A stretch of DNA of 64,000 nucleotides, taken from Roseburia rectibacter (GTDB taxonomy: Bacteria; Bacillota; Clostridia; Lachnospirales; Lachnospiraceae). Where the stretch lies: assembly GCF_014287515.2 (NCBI RefSeq), contig NZ_CP092473.1, positions 2,135,001-2,199,000 of the forward strand, written 5' to 3'. Shown here one piece after another: positions 1-8,945 of the stretch (positions within the stretch are counted from its first letter, which is position 1; each line of letters begins with the position of its first letter). A model generated the notes under the pieces. The model ran no database searches. It was not told the DNA's origin and saw only the letters and a list, made by a program, of their open reading frames with translations. The position numbers were made by a program, and so were the translations under genes.

Positions 1-2
1 GT

Positions 3-2846
3 ATGTTTTTTAAATCACGGCTTGTTGTGGCAACAGTTGTAATGATCCTGTTGTTTTCCATTCTTCTCTGGCGTGTTTTTTCTCTTCAGATCGTAAACGG
101 AAAAGAATATCAGGATAATTACACGTTAAAAATCGTCAAAGAGCGTACCTTAAACAGTACACGTGGAAATATATATGACCGTAATGGCAATCTGCTTGCC
201 TACAATGAACTGGCATATTCCATTACAATCGAGGACAATGGTACTTACAGTTCTAATAAAGCAAAAAACACTGCCCTCAATGAGGAGATCGCGCAGGTTG
301 TGACTGCACTTGAAGCCAATGGCGACTCCATTGTCAACGATTTTAAAATATCTATGGATGACAATGGCAATTACAGCTACAATGTAGAAGAATCCGGTGC
401 AACCTGGAAACGTTTTTTGGCGGATGTATTTGGAGAAACTTCCTTTGAAAACATGCAGGAAGATGAGTCTGATATCATTTCCCGCAATAAACTTGATTTT
501 AAACCAACGGAAGCAACTGCTGCACAGGTTATGCAGTATCTGACAAGCGGCAACCGCTATGCCATTGGAAGCGAATATGATGAGGCAATGACATACAAGA
601 TTACTGTTGTTCGTTTTTCCATGGCACAGAATGCCTATCAGAAATATATTGCAACCACGATTGCAACGAATGTATCTGAAGAATCAGTCGCTTATATCAG
701 CGAGCACGCAGCCGAATTACAGGGTGTGGAAGTATTAGAAGATACCATTCGAAAATATAACGACAGTGAATATTTTTCTTCCATCATCGGTTATACCGGA
801 AAAATATCCACGGATGAATATAATAAACTTTCAGAAACAGATAATTCTTATACACTAAATGATGTTGTCGGTAAACTTGGTATCGAACAATATATGGACA
901 GCGATTTAAAAGGGGAAAAGGGGCATGAAAAGCTCTATGTGGATTATCTTGGAAAAGCAGTAGAAGTTATCGAACACGAAGAACCACAGGCCGGAAATGA
1001 TGTATATCTGTCCATTGACCGGGATCTGCAGATTGCTGTATACAATCTTTTAGAGCAGGAAATTGCAGGAATCGTATATTCTAACATCGATAATCCGGGA
1101 TCTGATATCAACATTCCGATCGCAGATGTTTATTTTGCACTGATCAACAATAATGTGATTGATTTCTCACATTTTTCCGAAGAAAATGCATCTGCTACGG
1201 AAAAGGAAGTACAGCAGATTTTTTCTGCCAGACAGAATGCCGTAACAGATCAGATCCATACCGAACTGACGGGAAATGCCCCGACACCATTTGCATCCAT
1301 GACAGAAGAGTATCAGGATTATTTTACTTATATTTTAAAAATGCTCCGTGAAAATGGTATTTTGTTAAGAAAAAATATTGATACCACGGATGAAGTTTAT
1401 CTTCAGTGGCAGAACGGAACCATCGGCCCACAGGAATATTTAAACCATGCGATCGCCAAAGGATGGATCGATATTACAAAATTTTCTGTAAGTGAGAAAT
1501 ATTCCGATTCAACAGAAATATATGATGCGCTGTGTGATTATATTCTGAATGATATCAGTACAGATTCAGATTTCGCCAAAATCATATATGAATACCTGAT
1601 CCAGACAGATGCAATTACAGGAAGACAGCTTTGCCTGATCCTGTTTGATCAGAATGTTCTTGCATTTGATGAAGATGATATTGCAGGCTTATCAGGTGGT
1701 ACACTTGCACCTGCTGCCTTTATCAAGGAAAAAATCCAGAATCTTGATATTACACCGGCCCAGCTTGCATTAGATCCATGTGCCGGGTCCTGTGTCATCA
1801 CAGACACACAGACAGGTGAGGTACTCGCATTGGTAAGTTATCCTGGATATGACGGAAACCGGCTTGCAAATACAGTTGATGCTGATTATTTCAACAGTCT
1901 GCAGGAGAATAATGCAAGACCTTTATATAATTATGCTACCCAGCAGCGAACGGCACCGGGTTCCACCTTTAAAATGGTATCTGCTACAGCCGGCCTTGCA
2001 GAACATGTGATCAGCACAACCGAACAGATCCAGGATCTTGGTGTATATAAAAATGTAAGTAATGAACCGGAATGCTGGATCTACCGTTCATCCCATGGAT
2101 CACACGGTCTTATTAATGTATCCGAGGCACTCAGGGATTCCTGTAACTACTTTTTCTATGAAGTCGGCTATCGTCTCAGTACCAATAATTACGCTATGAG
2201 TTATAACAACGATGCTGCGGAAAATGGTATTGAAAAAATCCAGAAATATGCTTCTCTTTATGGTTTAAACGAAACGACGGGAGTGGAGATTGAAGAGAGC
2301 AAACCTCAGGTTGCAGACAGCTTCCCTGTCATGGCTGCTATTGGTCAGAGTAATAACAACTACTCCACGATACAGCTTGCAAGATATGTTACCGCTGTTG
2401 CAAATGGTGGTACCGTATATAATTATACACTTTTAAATAAAGTAACAGATTCTGATGGAAATACTTTAAAACAATATGAGCCTGCAGTCCGTAACACGAT
2501 TGATGTTTTAAGCAGCGGCGACTGGGATGCCATTCATACAGGTATGCGCATGGTGGTGGAAAATACGAAAGAGTTTGACGGATTTCCAATAGAGGCTGCC
2601 GGAAAAACAGGTACCGCGCAGGAAGATCTGACCAGACCAAACCATGCATTATTTGTCGGTTATGCTCCATACAGCAATCCGGAAATATCTATTGCAACAC
2701 GTATTGCAAATGGATATACTTCCCATAATGCAGCAGAAGTTTCCAAAAAGATCCTTGCATACTATTTCAAAGTTGAAGATGCTGATTCTCTGTTAAGTGG
2801 ACAGGCTGAAAATATCAATGCCATCTCAAATGGCGTAAATGATTAG
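3..2846 (+). CDS. mrdA: Penicillin-binding protein 2 (class B transpeptidase)
   Basis: Cross-links peptidoglycan for cell elongation at the outer face of the membrane. One N-terminal membrane segment lies at about residues 8-27, followed by the PBP dimerisation domain. The transpeptidase motifs are clear: STFK with active serine 654, SCN at 713-715 and KTG at 868-870. At 947 residues it is far longer than a usual PBP2 (600-700). The excess lies at about 358-592, between the LQ-rich helix and the start of the catalytic domain. The start is at the window edge, so an upstream start cannot be excluded. It is followed by minD, minE and rodA, which fits an elongation/division operon. Confidence 0.95.
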   Translation: MFFKSRLVVATVVMILLFSILLWRVFSLQIVNGKEYQDNYTLKIVKERTLNSTRGNIYDRNGNLLAYNELAYSITIEDNGTYSSNKAKNTALNEEIAQVVTALEANGDSIVNDFKISMDDNGNYSYNVEESGATWKRFLADVFGETSFENMQEDESDIISRNKLDFKPTEATAAQVMQYLTSGNRYAIGSEYDEAMTYKITVVRFSMAQNAYQKYIATTIATNVSEESVAYISEHAAELQGVEVLEDTIRKYNDSEYFSSIIGYTGKISTDEYNKLSETDNSYTLNDVVGKLGIEQYMDSDLKGEKGHEKLYVDYLGKAVEVIEHEEPQAGNDVYLSIDRDLQIAVYNLLEQEIAGIVYSNIDNPGSDINIPIADVYFALINNNVIDFSHFSEENASATEKEVQQIFSARQNAVTDQIHTELTGNAPTPFASMTEEYQDYFTYILKMLRENGILLRKNIDTTDEVYLQWQNGTIGPQEYLNHAIAKGWIDITKFSVSEKYSDSTEIYDALCDYILNDISTDSDFAKIIYEYLIQTDAITGRQLCLILFDQNVLAFDEDDIAGLSGGTLAPAAFIKEKIQNLDITPAQLALDPCAGSCVITDTQTGEVLALVSYPGYDGNRLANTVDADYFNSLQENNARPLYNYATQQRTAPGSTFKMVSATAGLAEHVISTTEQIQDLGVYKNVSNEPECWIYRSSHGSHGLINVSEALRDSCNYFFYEVGYRLSTNNYAMSYNNDAAENGIEKIQKYASLYGLNETTGVEIEESKPQVADSFPVMAAIGQSNNNYSTIQLARYVTAVANGGTVYNYTLLNKVTDSDGNTLKQYEPAVRNTIDVLSSGDWDAIHTGMRMVVENTKEFDGFPIEAAGKTGTAQEDLTRPNHALFVGYAPYSNPEISIATRIANGYTSHNAAEVSKKILAYYFKVEDADSLLSGQAENINAISNGVND

Positions 2847-2910
2847 TATATGGATAATTCCCGCTATTTCAACGGGTTTTATTAATAAATCAAAACAGGA
2901 GGTTCCCCTT

Positions 2911-3738
2911 ATGGGTGAAGTGATTACTTTTACCTCAGGAAAAGGCGGCGTTGGCAAGACAACAACCACAGCTAACGTTGGCGCAGGACTTTCACTGTTA
3001 GATAAAAAAGTTGTATTGGTAGATACTGATATTGGCTTACGAAATCTTGATGTTGTCATGGGACTTGAAAACCGGATACTTTATAATCTGGTGGATGTGT
3101 TAACTGGCAGATGCCGGGTAAAACAGGCAATCATACGTGATAAACGATTCCCGAATCTGTCTGTGATACCGTCATCATGTACAAAAGAAAAATGTCTTCC
3201 TGATCCCGGACAGATGAAACATCTGTTTGATGATTTAAGACAGGATTTTGATTATATATTAGTTGACAGTCCCGCAGGTATCGATCAGGGTTTTTTACTT
3301 GCCATTACGGGAGCTGACAGAATTGTAGTAGTCACAACACCTCAGATCGCTGCAATTCACGATGCTGACTGTGTACTTCAGATTTTAAAAAAACATTATA
3401 CAGTAAAAACAGAACTTCTGATCAATGGTTTCCGGAAACATATGGTAAAAGATGGGGATATGTTAAATATCGGTGATATCTGCGAACTTTTAGATGTGCC
3501 GTTACTCGGTGTCATTCCAGAAGATGAACAGATCATCATAGCACAAAACCACGGAGAACCATTACTGCATCCGGATGGAAATAAAAAGAATGCTTTACTT
3601 TCTGAACTCTGCTATAACAATATTGCACGGCGGATCACAGGTGAGGAAGTGCCTCTGTTAAATTACATAAAACAGGGCAGTATTTTTTCAAAAATATTAT
3701 TTAAAAAGAAACCTGTGAAAGGAGCATTGAATGTTTAA
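2911..3738 (+). CDS. minD: Septum site-determining ATPase MinD
   Basis: Membrane-cycling ATPase that positions the division septum. The deviant Walker A motif GKGGVGKTT is at residues 10-18, the switch aspartate is in VDTD at 38-40, and the Walker B-like ILVDSPAG is near 116-123. The C-terminus carries a basic/hydrophobic stretch (SIFSKILFKKK) suited to be the membrane-targeting helix. The ATG at 2911 is chosen because AGGAGG lies 8 nt upstream; the longer frame lacks MinD similarity before it. Length (275 aa) is typical. The end overlaps minE by 8 bp, implying translational coupling. No minC lies between the PBP2 gene and minD. Confidence 0.96.
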   Translation: MGEVITFTSGKGGVGKTTTTANVGAGLSLLDKKVVLVDTDIGLRNLDVVMGLENRILYNLVDVLTGRCRVKQAIIRDKRFPNLSVIPSSCTKEKCLPDPGQMKHLFDDLRQDFDYILVDSPAGIDQGFLLAITGADRIVVVTTPQIAAIHDADCVLQILKKHYTVKTELLINGFRKHMVKDGDMLNIGDICELLDVPLLGVIPEDEQIIIAQNHGEPLLHPDGNKKNALLSELCYNNIARRITGEEVPLLNYIKQGSIFSKILFKKKPVKGALNV

Positions 3739-3928
3739 GACTCATTCCGGAAATGTTGCAAAAGAGCGCTTAAAGCTGATGATGAATGCCGATCATCACA
3801 AACTCGATGAGGCTACTATGGAACTTATTCGCCAGGAAATAGGCTGTGTCATCACGAAATATGTTGTCATTGAGCCGGAAAACATTGAGATCAAAGTAAT
3901 GTTAAAGGATTACAAGAAAAGAGAGTAG
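3731..3928 (+). CDS. minE: MinE topological specificity factor (short form)
   Basis: Stimulates MinD ATPase and drives Min oscillation. The 65-residue product matches the MinE core: KERLKLMM corresponds to the MinD-contact strand/helix, and the later ITKYVVIEPENIEIKV stretch corresponds to the dimerisation domain. It is shorter than the usual 80-90 residues because the N-terminal membrane-binding leader is only about ten residues. A GAAAGGAG site precedes the ATG, which lies inside the last codons of minD. rodA follows after 4 nt. Confidence 0.88.
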   Translation: MFKTHSGNVAKERLKLMMNADHHKLDEATMELIRQEIGCVITKYVVIEPENIEIKVMLKDYKKRE

Positions 3929-3932
3929 GATA

Positions 3933-5036
3933 ATGTCTAAACTTTATAAACTAAAGAATTATAAATTCATACTGGTAATGTATGTTCTGATTTTAAATAC
4001 CCTGGGGGTCTTTCTGGTTGGAAGTGCAAGCCCCGGGGATCAGAAAAAACAGATCATCGGTATGGTAAGTGGTATTATTATCATGGTGATTTTATCTCTG
4101 ATCGATTACAGTTTTATTCTCCGTTTTTCCTGGATCATATATCTGTCTGCTGTCGGACTTTTAGCGCTGGTACTTGTTGCAGGTGATTCTTCAAAAGGCG
4201 CACAGCGCTGGTTTGAGATCGGCGGTTTCCGTTTTCAGCCATCTGAGCTTGTAAAAATACTTTTGATCATATTTTTTTCATATTATTTTATGAAACACGA
4301 AGAAAAGATCAATTCCGTAAAGGTAATCGTTTCTTCCTTTGTATTACTTGCAATCCCTCTGTTTTTAATTTATAAACAGCCAAATCTATCGACTATGATC
4401 GTGATTACTTTAGTTTTTGCCGCATTATTGTTTATGGCAGGCTTAAATTATAAACTGGTGGTCGGTGTTCTTATTATCTGTATTCCGGTCGGACTGATCG
4501 GTATGACACTGATCATCCAGGATAAGATTCCGTTTATTCATGCTTATCAGCTTGGACGTATTATGGCATGGCTTTATCCGAATGATTATCCTGATCTTGC
4601 TTACCAGCAGCAGAATTCCATCATGGCTATTGGTTCCGGTCTTTTATGGGGAAAAGGACTTAATAATACAGATCCTACATCTGTTAAAAATGGTAACTTT
4701 ATTCTGGAACCACAAAATGACTTTATTTTTGCAGTTGCAGGGGAGGAACTTGGATTTGTGGGCAGTGCAGTGATCATAATTCTCTTGCTTTTCATCACGA
4801 TTGAGTGTATATTTATTGCTAGAAAAGCAAAAGACACAGCAGGCAGACTGATCTGTTGTGGTGTAGGCGCACTGGTCGGATTTCAAAGTTTTGTTAATAT
4901 CAGTGTGGCAAGCGGACTTCTGCCAAATACAGGTGTAACTCTTCCGTTTGTCAGTTATGGTCTTACATCATTATGGTCTTTGTATATAGGTATCGGGCTT
5001 GTCTTAAATGTCGGGCTTCAGCCGAAAAAATATTAA
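3933..5036 (+). CDS. rodA: SEDS peptidoglycan polymerase RodA
   Basis: Integral-membrane glycosyltransferase that polymerises lipid II together with a class B PBP during elongation. The 367-residue product is nearly all hydrophobic, with about ten membrane spans and the SEDS signatures GAQRWFEIG (about residues 88-96), FQPSELVK and the C-terminal [11 protein letters not shown]. FtsW and SpoVE are close relatives. The RodA assignment rests on the adjacent PBP2 gene and the Min genes. The ATG at 3933 has a weak AGGA-like site overlapping the end of minE. Confidence 0.92.
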   Translation: MSKLYKLKNYKFILVMYVLILNTLGVFLVGSASPGDQKKQIIGMVSGIIIMVILSLIDYSFILRFSWIIYLSAVGLLALVLVAGDSSKGAQRWFEIGGFRFQPSELVKILLIIFFSYYFMKHEEKINSVKVIVSSFVLLAIPLFLIYKQPNLSTMIVITLVFAALLFMAGLNYKLVVGVLIICIPVGLIGMTLIIQDKIPFIHAYQLGRIMAWLYPNDYPDLAYQQQNSIMAIGSGLLWGKGLNNTDPTSVKNGNFILEPQNDFIFAVAGEELGFVGSAVIIILLLFITIECIFIARKAKDTAGRLICCGVGALVGFQSFVNISVASGLLPNTGVTLPFVSYGLTSLWSLYIGIGLVLNVGLQPKKY

Positions 5037-5055
5037 CAACAGGGGGTCCTACAAC

Positions 5056-5451
5056 ATGAACATTGGATTAATAGCACACGATTCAAAAAAGAAACTGATG
5101 CAGAATTTCTGTATCGCTTATCGGGGTATACTTTGCAAAAATGAGCTTTACGCAACAGGAACAACTGGCAGACTGATTGAAGAAGTTACAAATTTAAACG
5201 TTCATAAATATCTGGCAGGGCATTTGGGTGGTGCTCAGCAGTTAGGAGCTCAGATTGAACATAACGAAATAGACCTTGTTATTTTTCTTCGTGATCCGTT
5301 AACACCAAAGTCACATGAACCGGATGTCAACAATGTCGTAAAGATCTGTGATACGCACAACATACCACTTGCTACAAATCTTGCTACAGCCGAGCTTCTG
5401 ATCAAATCCTTAGACAGAGGCGATTTAGAGTGGCGTGAAATGTACAAATAA
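5056..5451 (+). CDS. mgsA: Methylglyoxal synthase homologue with altered catalytic site
   Basis: By family, this cytosolic enzyme converts dihydroxyacetone phosphate to methylglyoxal and phosphate. The 131 residues align along the whole family: IAHD (His8), YATGTTG phosphate loop (32-38), FLRDP (Asp80), SHEPD (His87, Asp90) and [10 protein letters not shown]. The normally invariant GGDQQ, whose Asp is the catalytic base (Asp71 in E. coli), reads GGAQQ here (Ala60, codon GCT at 5233-5235). Activity is therefore doubtful. The start is set by AGGGGG 9 nt upstream. It is the last gene of the cell-shape operon; the hairpin at 5473 follows. Confidence 0.9.
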   Translation: MNIGLIAHDSKKKLMQNFCIAYRGILCKNELYATGTTGRLIEEVTNLNVHKYLAGHLGGAQQLGAQIEHNEIDLVIFLRDPLTPKSHEPDVNNVVKICDTHNIPLATNLATAELLIKSLDRGDLEWREMYK

Positions 5452-5472
5452 TGAAAACAAATGAAAAATATG

Positions 5473-5513
5473 TACGCAGGATATACCTTTGACTGGTGTA
5501 TCCTGCGTATTTT
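5473..5513 (+). terminator. Probable Rho-independent terminator after mgsA
   Basis: An 11-bp perfect stem (TACGCAGGATA with TATCCTGCGTA, loop 15 nt) is followed by only four T. It lies in the gap before the carboxypeptidase gene, so readthrough is possible. Confidence 0.6.
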
Positions 5514-5530
5514 GTGAAAGGATTTTTAAC

Positions 5531-6514
5531 ATGAAACGATTGCTAGCTGTTGTATGTGTGACAACACTTTTACTTGGCAGTATCACAGGCTGCGGGGAAG
5601 AAAAAGTCACCTTGGAACAACCTTATGATATTTACGAGACAACTGGAAGCCTTGGTCTTGGATCAACAGTTTCCGCCGGTGCACAGGAATACTTTTCAAA
5701 TGATCTCTGTGTTGCAGATGATTTTCCTCTTGGAACGGATACAACTGATTCCCAGGTTGCAGAAGGAGCCGGTACTTTTAATCTGGCAACAAATGAAGTT
5801 GTTTATGCCAAAAATATCTATGAGAGACTTTATCCGGCAAGCACAACAAAGATCCTAACTGCATACATTGCTTTAAAGTACTGCACAGATTTAAGTCAGA
5901 CGGTCACGATCAGCGAAAATGCCGCAAATCAGGCTTCCGATTCCTCTGTCTGCGGACTTCATGCAGGAGATGTGATCCGCATGGATGATCTTTTATATGG
6001 TATGATGCTGCGAAGTGGTAATGATGCTGCAATTGCGATAGCTGAGTCGATTTCAGGCAGTGTAGAAGAATTTGCAACGCTGATGAACCAGGAAGCGGCA
6101 GCACTTGGTGCAACACAGTCTCATTTTGTCAATCCAAACGGTCTTCCGGATGAAAATCATTATACCTCCGTATATGATCTGTATCTGATTTTCCGTGCTG
6201 CATTGCAGAACGAAACATTTGTCCAGATTATAGGCACAACATCTTATGATGTAACTTATCAGGCGGCAGATGGTACAACAGAAGAGCATACATGGGAAAA
6301 TACAAACCAATATCTGAGCGGTCATGCAAAAGCTCCGGACGGTTTTACCATAATCGGTGGAAAAACAGGTACAACCGGTGATGCAGGATACTGTCTTGTC
6401 CTTTATTCTATGAATGAACAATCCCAGCCAATTATTTCTATTGTTCTGAAAGCAGACGCAAAAACAAACCTTTATCTGTTAATGAATGAAATGTTATCCG
6501 GTTTTGCAAATTAA
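5531..6514 (+). CDS. Lipoprotein D-alanyl-D-alanine carboxypeptidase (S11 family)
   Basis: Trims the terminal D-Ala of peptidoglycan stem peptides outside the membrane. A lipoprotein signal ends in the lipobox ITGC (Cys21). The S11 motifs are in order: STTK with catalytic Ser104, SGN at 162-164 and KTG at 278-280. The 327-residue length covers the catalytic domain but not the C-terminal amphipathic anchor of DacA-type enzymes; the lipid anchor would replace it. The start at 5531 has AAAGGA about 8 nt upstream and gives the intact signal peptide. Confidence 0.92.
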   Translation: MKRLLAVVCVTTLLLGSITGCGEEKVTLEQPYDIYETTGSLGLGSTVSAGAQEYFSNDLCVADDFPLGTDTTDSQVAEGAGTFNLATNEVVYAKNIYERLYPASTTKILTAYIALKYCTDLSQTVTISENAANQASDSSVCGLHAGDVIRMDDLLYGMMLRSGNDAAIAIAESISGSVEEFATLMNQEAAALGATQSHFVNPNGLPDENHYTSVYDLYLIFRAALQNETFVQIIGTTSYDVTYQAADGTTEEHTWENTNQYLSGHAKAPDGFTIIGGKTGTTGDAGYCLVLYSMNEQSQPIISIVLKADAKTNLYLLMNEMLSGFAN

Positions 6515-6526
6515 TTGAAAATATCA

Positions 6527-6555
6527 TTGTGTTTTTTGTATTTATATACTATAAT
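6527..6555 (+). promoter_or_regulatory. Sigma-A type promoter for the P-loop gene
   Basis: TTGTGT at 6527-6532 and TATAAT at 6550-6555 are separated by 17 bp, in the gap between the carboxypeptidase gene and the next start. Confidence 0.6.
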
Positions 6556-6632
6556 TAATTTATAAAACGAACCGTTTTTATTCATTTTCACGAATATGGA
6601 CGTTGCATCGAAGGATCAGGAGGGAAATGACC

Positions 6633-7055
6633 ATGATAGAGATTATTTCAGGTGAAAAGGGAAAAGGAAAGACAAAGGAACTGCTTAACAAGGTCAATAC
6701 ATCGATCACATCTGCAACTGGCAATATTGTATATCTGGATAAGAGTCAGAAACACATGTATGAGCTGAATAATAAAATACGCTTGATCAATGTAAATGAC
6801 TTTCTGATTGATAACTGTGATGAGTTCCTCGGTTTTATCTGTGGTGTGATATCACAGGATCACGACCTCGAAGAAATGTATCTTGACAGTTTTCTTACCA
6901 TTGCATCAATTGATTCTGATGAGCTTTTAAATCATGCGATTCAAAAGCTCGACGTGATCAGTGAAAAATACAATGTAAAATTCATCTTAAGCGTATCGAA
7001 AGATGAATCTAAACTGACAGATATTGCAAAAGCAAAAATTGTCATTTCCCTATAA
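6633..7055 (+). CDS. Small P-loop protein of unknown role
   Basis: A 140-residue protein that opens with a Walker A-like loop (GEKGKGKTK, about residues 6-14). The rest is alpha/beta, with a later strand FILSVS where a second NTPase strand would be expected. No complete Walker B motif or partner domain is evident. Similar short proteins are sometimes labelled PilT-like, but nothing here shows pilus function. The start at 6633 is chosen over 6627 because AGGAGGG lies 8 nt upstream. It has its own promoter and terminator, so it is probably monocistronic. Confidence 0.7.
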   Translation: MIEIISGEKGKGKTKELLNKVNTSITSATGNIVYLDKSQKHMYELNNKIRLINVNDFLIDNCDEFLGFICGVISQDHDLEEMYLDSFLTIASIDSDELLNHAIQKLDVISEKYNVKFILSVSKDESKLTDIAKAKIVISL

Positions 7056-7112
7056 TAATGAATATGTAATATCGGTAGTGCACAATATGAACATATCTTT
7101 TGTTATGAATGA

Positions 7113-7154
7113 ATATGCGGTATGGAAAGTTCTTTATCCATGCCGCATATTTTT
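7113..7154 (+). terminator. Rho-independent terminator between convergent genes
   Basis: A 14-bp stem (ATATGCGG extended by TATGGA, one wobble pair) with a 10-nt loop is followed by TTTTT. It serves the P-loop gene and possibly the convergent DUF378 gene. Confidence 0.8.
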
Positions 7155-7193
7155 CATAACAATAGAATATCTGCATAGTATGCATTCTGTTGT

Positions 7194-7406
7194 TTAAGAT
7201 TCACCTACAGAACGGATTCTTCCGAACAGACTGATCAGATATAATCCACCAATTCCCACAAGTGCATAAATTATTCTTGTAAGCCATGACATGTCCCCGA
7301 AAAGAAATGCCACCAGATCAAATCTGAAAAAACCGATCAGTCCCCAGTTAATTGCACCGATAATAACCAATGTAAGCAATGTGTAATCAAGCCAGTTTGT
7401 ATTCAT
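7194..7406 (-). CDS. DUF378 family membrane protein
   Basis: A 70-residue protein with two membrane helices. It shows the family hallmark of a first helix ending in GAINWGLIGFFRFDLV, followed by a second helix (IIYALVGIGGLYLI). Function is not established for this family. The ATG is preceded by AGGAGGC at the right distance. It is transcribed opposite to its neighbours and alone. Confidence 0.85.
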   Translation of the reverse strand: MNTNWLDYTLLTLVIIGAINWGLIGFFRFDLVAFLFGDMSWLTRIIYALVGIGGLYLISLFGRIRSVGES

Positions 7407-7478
7407 TTTTTAGCCTCCTTTTGCAGATAGTATGCACATTAAAAAAATTTTTATTCATACAAAACTTTTTGATCCACG

Positions 7479-7507
7479 TTGTTTTCTATTGAATAAAATG
7501 TTAGAAT
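7479..7507 (+). promoter_or_regulatory. Promoter for the HlyD-like/YggS/SepF cluster
   Basis: TTGTTT at 7479-7484 and TAGAAT at 7502-7507 with a 17-bp spacer. The predicted start near 7514 lies about 30 nt before the first gene. Confidence 0.6.
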
Positions 7508-7542
7508 AGAAATGTTGAAAATTTTAAGAGGTGAGTAAATTT

Positions 7543-8931
7543 TTGAATGAACATAAAAAAATAGTAAAATATCGCAAACCGTTCAACATAAATATTGGCG
7601 TAATCATTTTTATTATTATTTTCATATATCTGGTTTTTAATGTCTTTTCTTACATTACAACAACACACATTTCCGTTTATGAAGTGGAACAGGGAACCAT
7701 GGCAGAAAATAATGTTTACCGTGGTCTGGTTCTTCGCGATGAAACAATTGTTACATCACAATATACCGGTTCGCTGAATTATTATGTACGGGAATCTTCG
7801 AGAGTCGGATACGGCGATCTGATCTGTTCCGTTGATGAAAGTGGAAGTGTTTCCCAAAAGATCAATGATGTCAGTACAGATGCTTCTAATCTGGATGCCG
7901 AGGGACTCTTAGAAATTGAAAATGATATTTCCGATTATGAAAATTCCTATCAGTCACAGACATTTTATAATACTTATTCATTTAAAGAAAATATTGATTC
8001 TGCACTGAATGAAGCATTAAGTCTGGAGGCTTTAAACGGATTGGCTGACTATACATCTGCCGGTGGTGGTTCTTCCTTTCATACAGTCACAACTGATACC
8101 CCCGGAATCCTTGCTTATTATACGGACGGATTTGAAAACACAACGACAGATAATTTTTCAAAAGAACAGTTTGATGAAGCTGCTTATCAGCGAAATAATT
8201 TAAAACAGAATACATCCGTTACCACCGGAGATGCTTTATATAAACTGATCAGTAACGAAGAATGGCAGATTATCGTTCCCATTGCAGATACGCTTGCAAA
8301 TGAACTTCAGGATGATAATACTCTGAAACTTAAGTTTATAAAGGACGGAAAAACAGCATACGCTACCTATGTGATCACAGAAAAGGGTGGTGAAAAATAT
8401 CTGATTTTAACACTTCGCAATTCTCTGGTACGTTATGCAAAGGATCGTTTTCTGGAAATTGAGCTGCTGCTTACCGAACAGACCGGACTTAAAATTCCAA
8501 ATTCTGCTATTACCGAAAAAGAATTCTACACCATACCGATCAGCTACTTTATGAAAGGTGGAGATTCTGATGCCGATGGACTGCTTGTTTCGTCCACAAA
8601 TAAAAATGGAAAAACAACGACTGAATTTGTTTCCCCAACCGTCTATTATACAACGGATGATTATTACTATATAGACAGTGAAAATGTCACTGCCGGAGAC
8701 ATTCTGGTAAAACCGGATTCAAATGAAACTTACCGGGTCGGATCAGACACTGCAACACTAAAAGGTGTCTATAATGTCAATAAAGGTTACGCTGTTTTCA
8801 AACAGATTGATATACTCTATCAGAGTAAAGAATATACCATCGTAAAAACAGGAACTTCCTATGGAATTTCTCTTTACGACCATATAGCCTTAGACGGAGC
8901 GAAGATCAATGAAAATGATTTGTTAAAATAA
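7543..8931 (+). CDS. HlyD-like membrane-anchored protein
   Basis: About 462 residues. A short basic cytoplasmic tail is followed by one membrane helix (roughly residues 18-38) and a large extracellular part. The latter has the split lipoyl/beta-barrel layout of HlyD-type adaptors (VYRGLVLRDET, YYVRESSRVGYGDLI, a helical linker, then a beta-rich C-terminal half). No export ATPase or outer-membrane partner is adjacent; instead it starts the YggS-SepF-YlmH cluster, suggesting an envelope or division role. The start is uncertain: TTG at 7543 sits 8 nt after GAGGTGA, whereas GTG at 7531 lies inside that site. Confidence 0.7.
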   Translation: MNEHKKIVKYRKPFNINIGVIIFIIIFIYLVFNVFSYITTTHISVYEVEQGTMAENNVYRGLVLRDETIVTSQYTGSLNYYVRESSRVGYGDLICSVDESGSVSQKINDVSTDASNLDAEGLLEIENDISDYENSYQSQTFYNTYSFKENIDSALNEALSLEALNGLADYTSAGGGSSFHTVTTDTPGILAYYTDGFENTTTDNFSKEQFDEAAYQRNNLKQNTSVTTGDALYKLISNEEWQIIVPIADTLANELQDDNTLKLKFIKDGKTAYATYVITEKGGEKYLILTLRNSLVRYAKDRFLEIELLLTEQTGLKIPNSAITEKEFYTIPISYFMKGGDSDADGLLVSSTNKNGKTTTEFVSPTVYYTTDDYYYIDSENVTAGDILVKPDSNETYRVGSDTATLKGVYNVNKGYAVFKQIDILYQSKEYTIVKTGTSYGISLYDHIALDGAKINENDLLK

Positions 8932-8945
8932 TGGAGGAAAAATTA

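Noticed and set aside
7543..8931. Component of a type I or ABC export system
   Set aside because: No ABC transporter or outer-membrane partner is adjacent; only the HlyD-like layout supports it.
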